From Gammaproteobacteria bacterium (GTDB lineage Bacteria; Pseudomonadota; Gammaproteobacteria; DRLM01): a DNA stretch of 5,547 nucleotides. Where the stretch lies: contig WFXX01000059.1 of NCBI GenBank assembly GCA_015490395.1, forward strand, positions 1 to 5,547. The letters run 5' to 3'. Below are positions 5,101 through 5,547 of the stretch, piece by piece. Position 1 is the first letter of the stretch. Each line of letters starts with the position of its first letter. The notes below the pieces were generated by a model. It saw nothing but the letters and a program-made list of their open reading frames with translations, was not told where the DNA came from and ran no database searches. The position numbers and the translations under genes are program-made.

Positions 5101-5547
5101 CGGCCCGCCCCCGCCAGCCGAGCCGCCAGCCAGGCCGCCGCCTGCTCCGCCCCCCTGGGCTCAGGAGGGGGCGGGGCGGATGCCGCCAGCACCGCCTCCA
5201 GGGCCTCCTCCAGGCGGCCGCTCTCCAGCGCCTCCCGAGGCAGGGGCGCGGCCCGCCCGTGCCGGCCGGCCCAGGTGGTGAGGGCATCCTCCTCGGGCCA
5301 GTCGCCCCGGGGCACGTAGAGGGCGGCGGTGCCGTTGCAGGCCGCCTCCACCAGGCTCCCGTAGCCCACCTTGGTCACCAGCACGTCGGCGCTGCGCAGG
5401 GCGTCGATGAAGGCGAGCCCCAGGGCCTGCAGGGCCCAGGCGTCCTCGCGCTCGACGGCCAGCTCCGCCGGCAGCAGCCAGCGCACCCCGGGCAGGCGTG
5501 GCCAGCGAGCCACCGGCACCCGAGTGGGGATGCCCCCCATCCCCACC
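5097..5547 (-). CDS. GT-B glycosyltransferase-like protein, C-terminal part, truncated at window edge
   Basis: The frame is open to the right edge. The codon at 5544-5546 is an internal GTG read as Val, so the N-terminus lies outside the window. The visible 150 residues look like the nucleotide-sugar-binding C-terminal half of a GT-B fold (MurG/GT28-like). They include GGIPTRVPV near the edge, then ALRSADVLVTKVGYGSLVEA, and a following ACNGTAALYVPRGDWPEE. The Gly-rich turn and conserved Glu in GYGSLVEA, and the PR-x-DWPEE segment, are where this fold usually contacts the donor. A helical tail with a Pro-rich loop (APPPPEPRG) ends at TGA 5097-5099. The acceptor and donor cannot be told, and some relatives with this C-terminal half are not proven transferases. 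Its stop overlaps the start of the Nudix gene, so the two form an operon. Confidence 0.72.
   Translation of the reverse strand, partial: VGMGGIPTRVPVARWPRLPGVRWLLPAELAVEREDAWALQALGLAFIDALRSADVLVTKVGYGSLVEAACNGTAALYVPRGDWPEEDALTTWAGRHGRAAPLPREALESGRLEEALEAVLAASAPPPPEPRGAEQAAAWLAARLAGAGR

Noticed and set aside
4322..5287. 321-residue minus-strand frame across three genes
   Set aside because: It is almost entirely Gly, Ala, Arg and Pro and overlaps the Nudix gene with its perfect Nudix box; an artefact of GC content.
1..5547. CRISPR array, tRNA, rRNA, insertion sequence, integron or phage module
   Set aside because: No regularly spaced repeats outside the coding RCC1 repeats, no cloverleaf or rRNA-like segment, and no transposase or integrase motifs were seen.

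Overview
The window is very GC-rich, mostly protein-coding bacterial chromosome. A close IscR homologue with the standard Cys/Cys/Cys/His cluster ligands, a small c-551-type periplasmic cytochrome and Shine-Dalgarno-led genes with strong G/C third-position bias all suggest a high-GC gammaproteobacterium, perhaps of the Chromatiales/Ectothiorhodospira type. That placement is inference; no rRNA or other phylogenetic marker is present.

Layout from left to right. Positions 2-1390 (+) hold the C-terminal part of a secreted-looking RCC1-repeat (beta-propeller) protein whose start lies outside the window. Everything after it is on the minus strand. A conserved-looking but unnamed soluble protein (1446-2135) converges tail to tail on the RCC1 gene. 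Next is a single-haem c-type cytochrome (2320-2658), with a clear rho-independent terminator and an 11-bp-phased direct repeat upstream. About 430 bases (2659-3086) hold no convincing gene, only regulatory sequence and a doubtful coding remnant. A 99-residue two-helix membrane protein follows (3087-3386). Then comes iscR (3567-4085) with a strong terminator right behind it and a candidate promoter and IscR operator in front. An 82-residue single-helix membrane protein (4239-4487) has an excellent ribosome binding site. Last are a Nudix hydrolase of the ADP-ribose pyrophosphatase type (4576-5100) and the C-terminal part of a GT-B-type glycosyltransferase-like protein (5097 to the window edge), coupled by a GTGA overlap.

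Most genes look like single transcription units separated by hairpins. The only clear operon is glycosyltransferase-like/Nudix. The most notable context is iscR: it is not followed by iscS, iscU or other cluster-assembly genes, but by its own terminator, so it looks like a stand-alone regulator here. I found no CRISPR array, tRNA, rRNA, insertion sequence or integron, and nothing I can honestly call a new multi-gene system. The best leads are the detached iscR, the phased repeat upstream of the cytochrome, the unnamed 229-residue protein and the uneven RCC1 protein.
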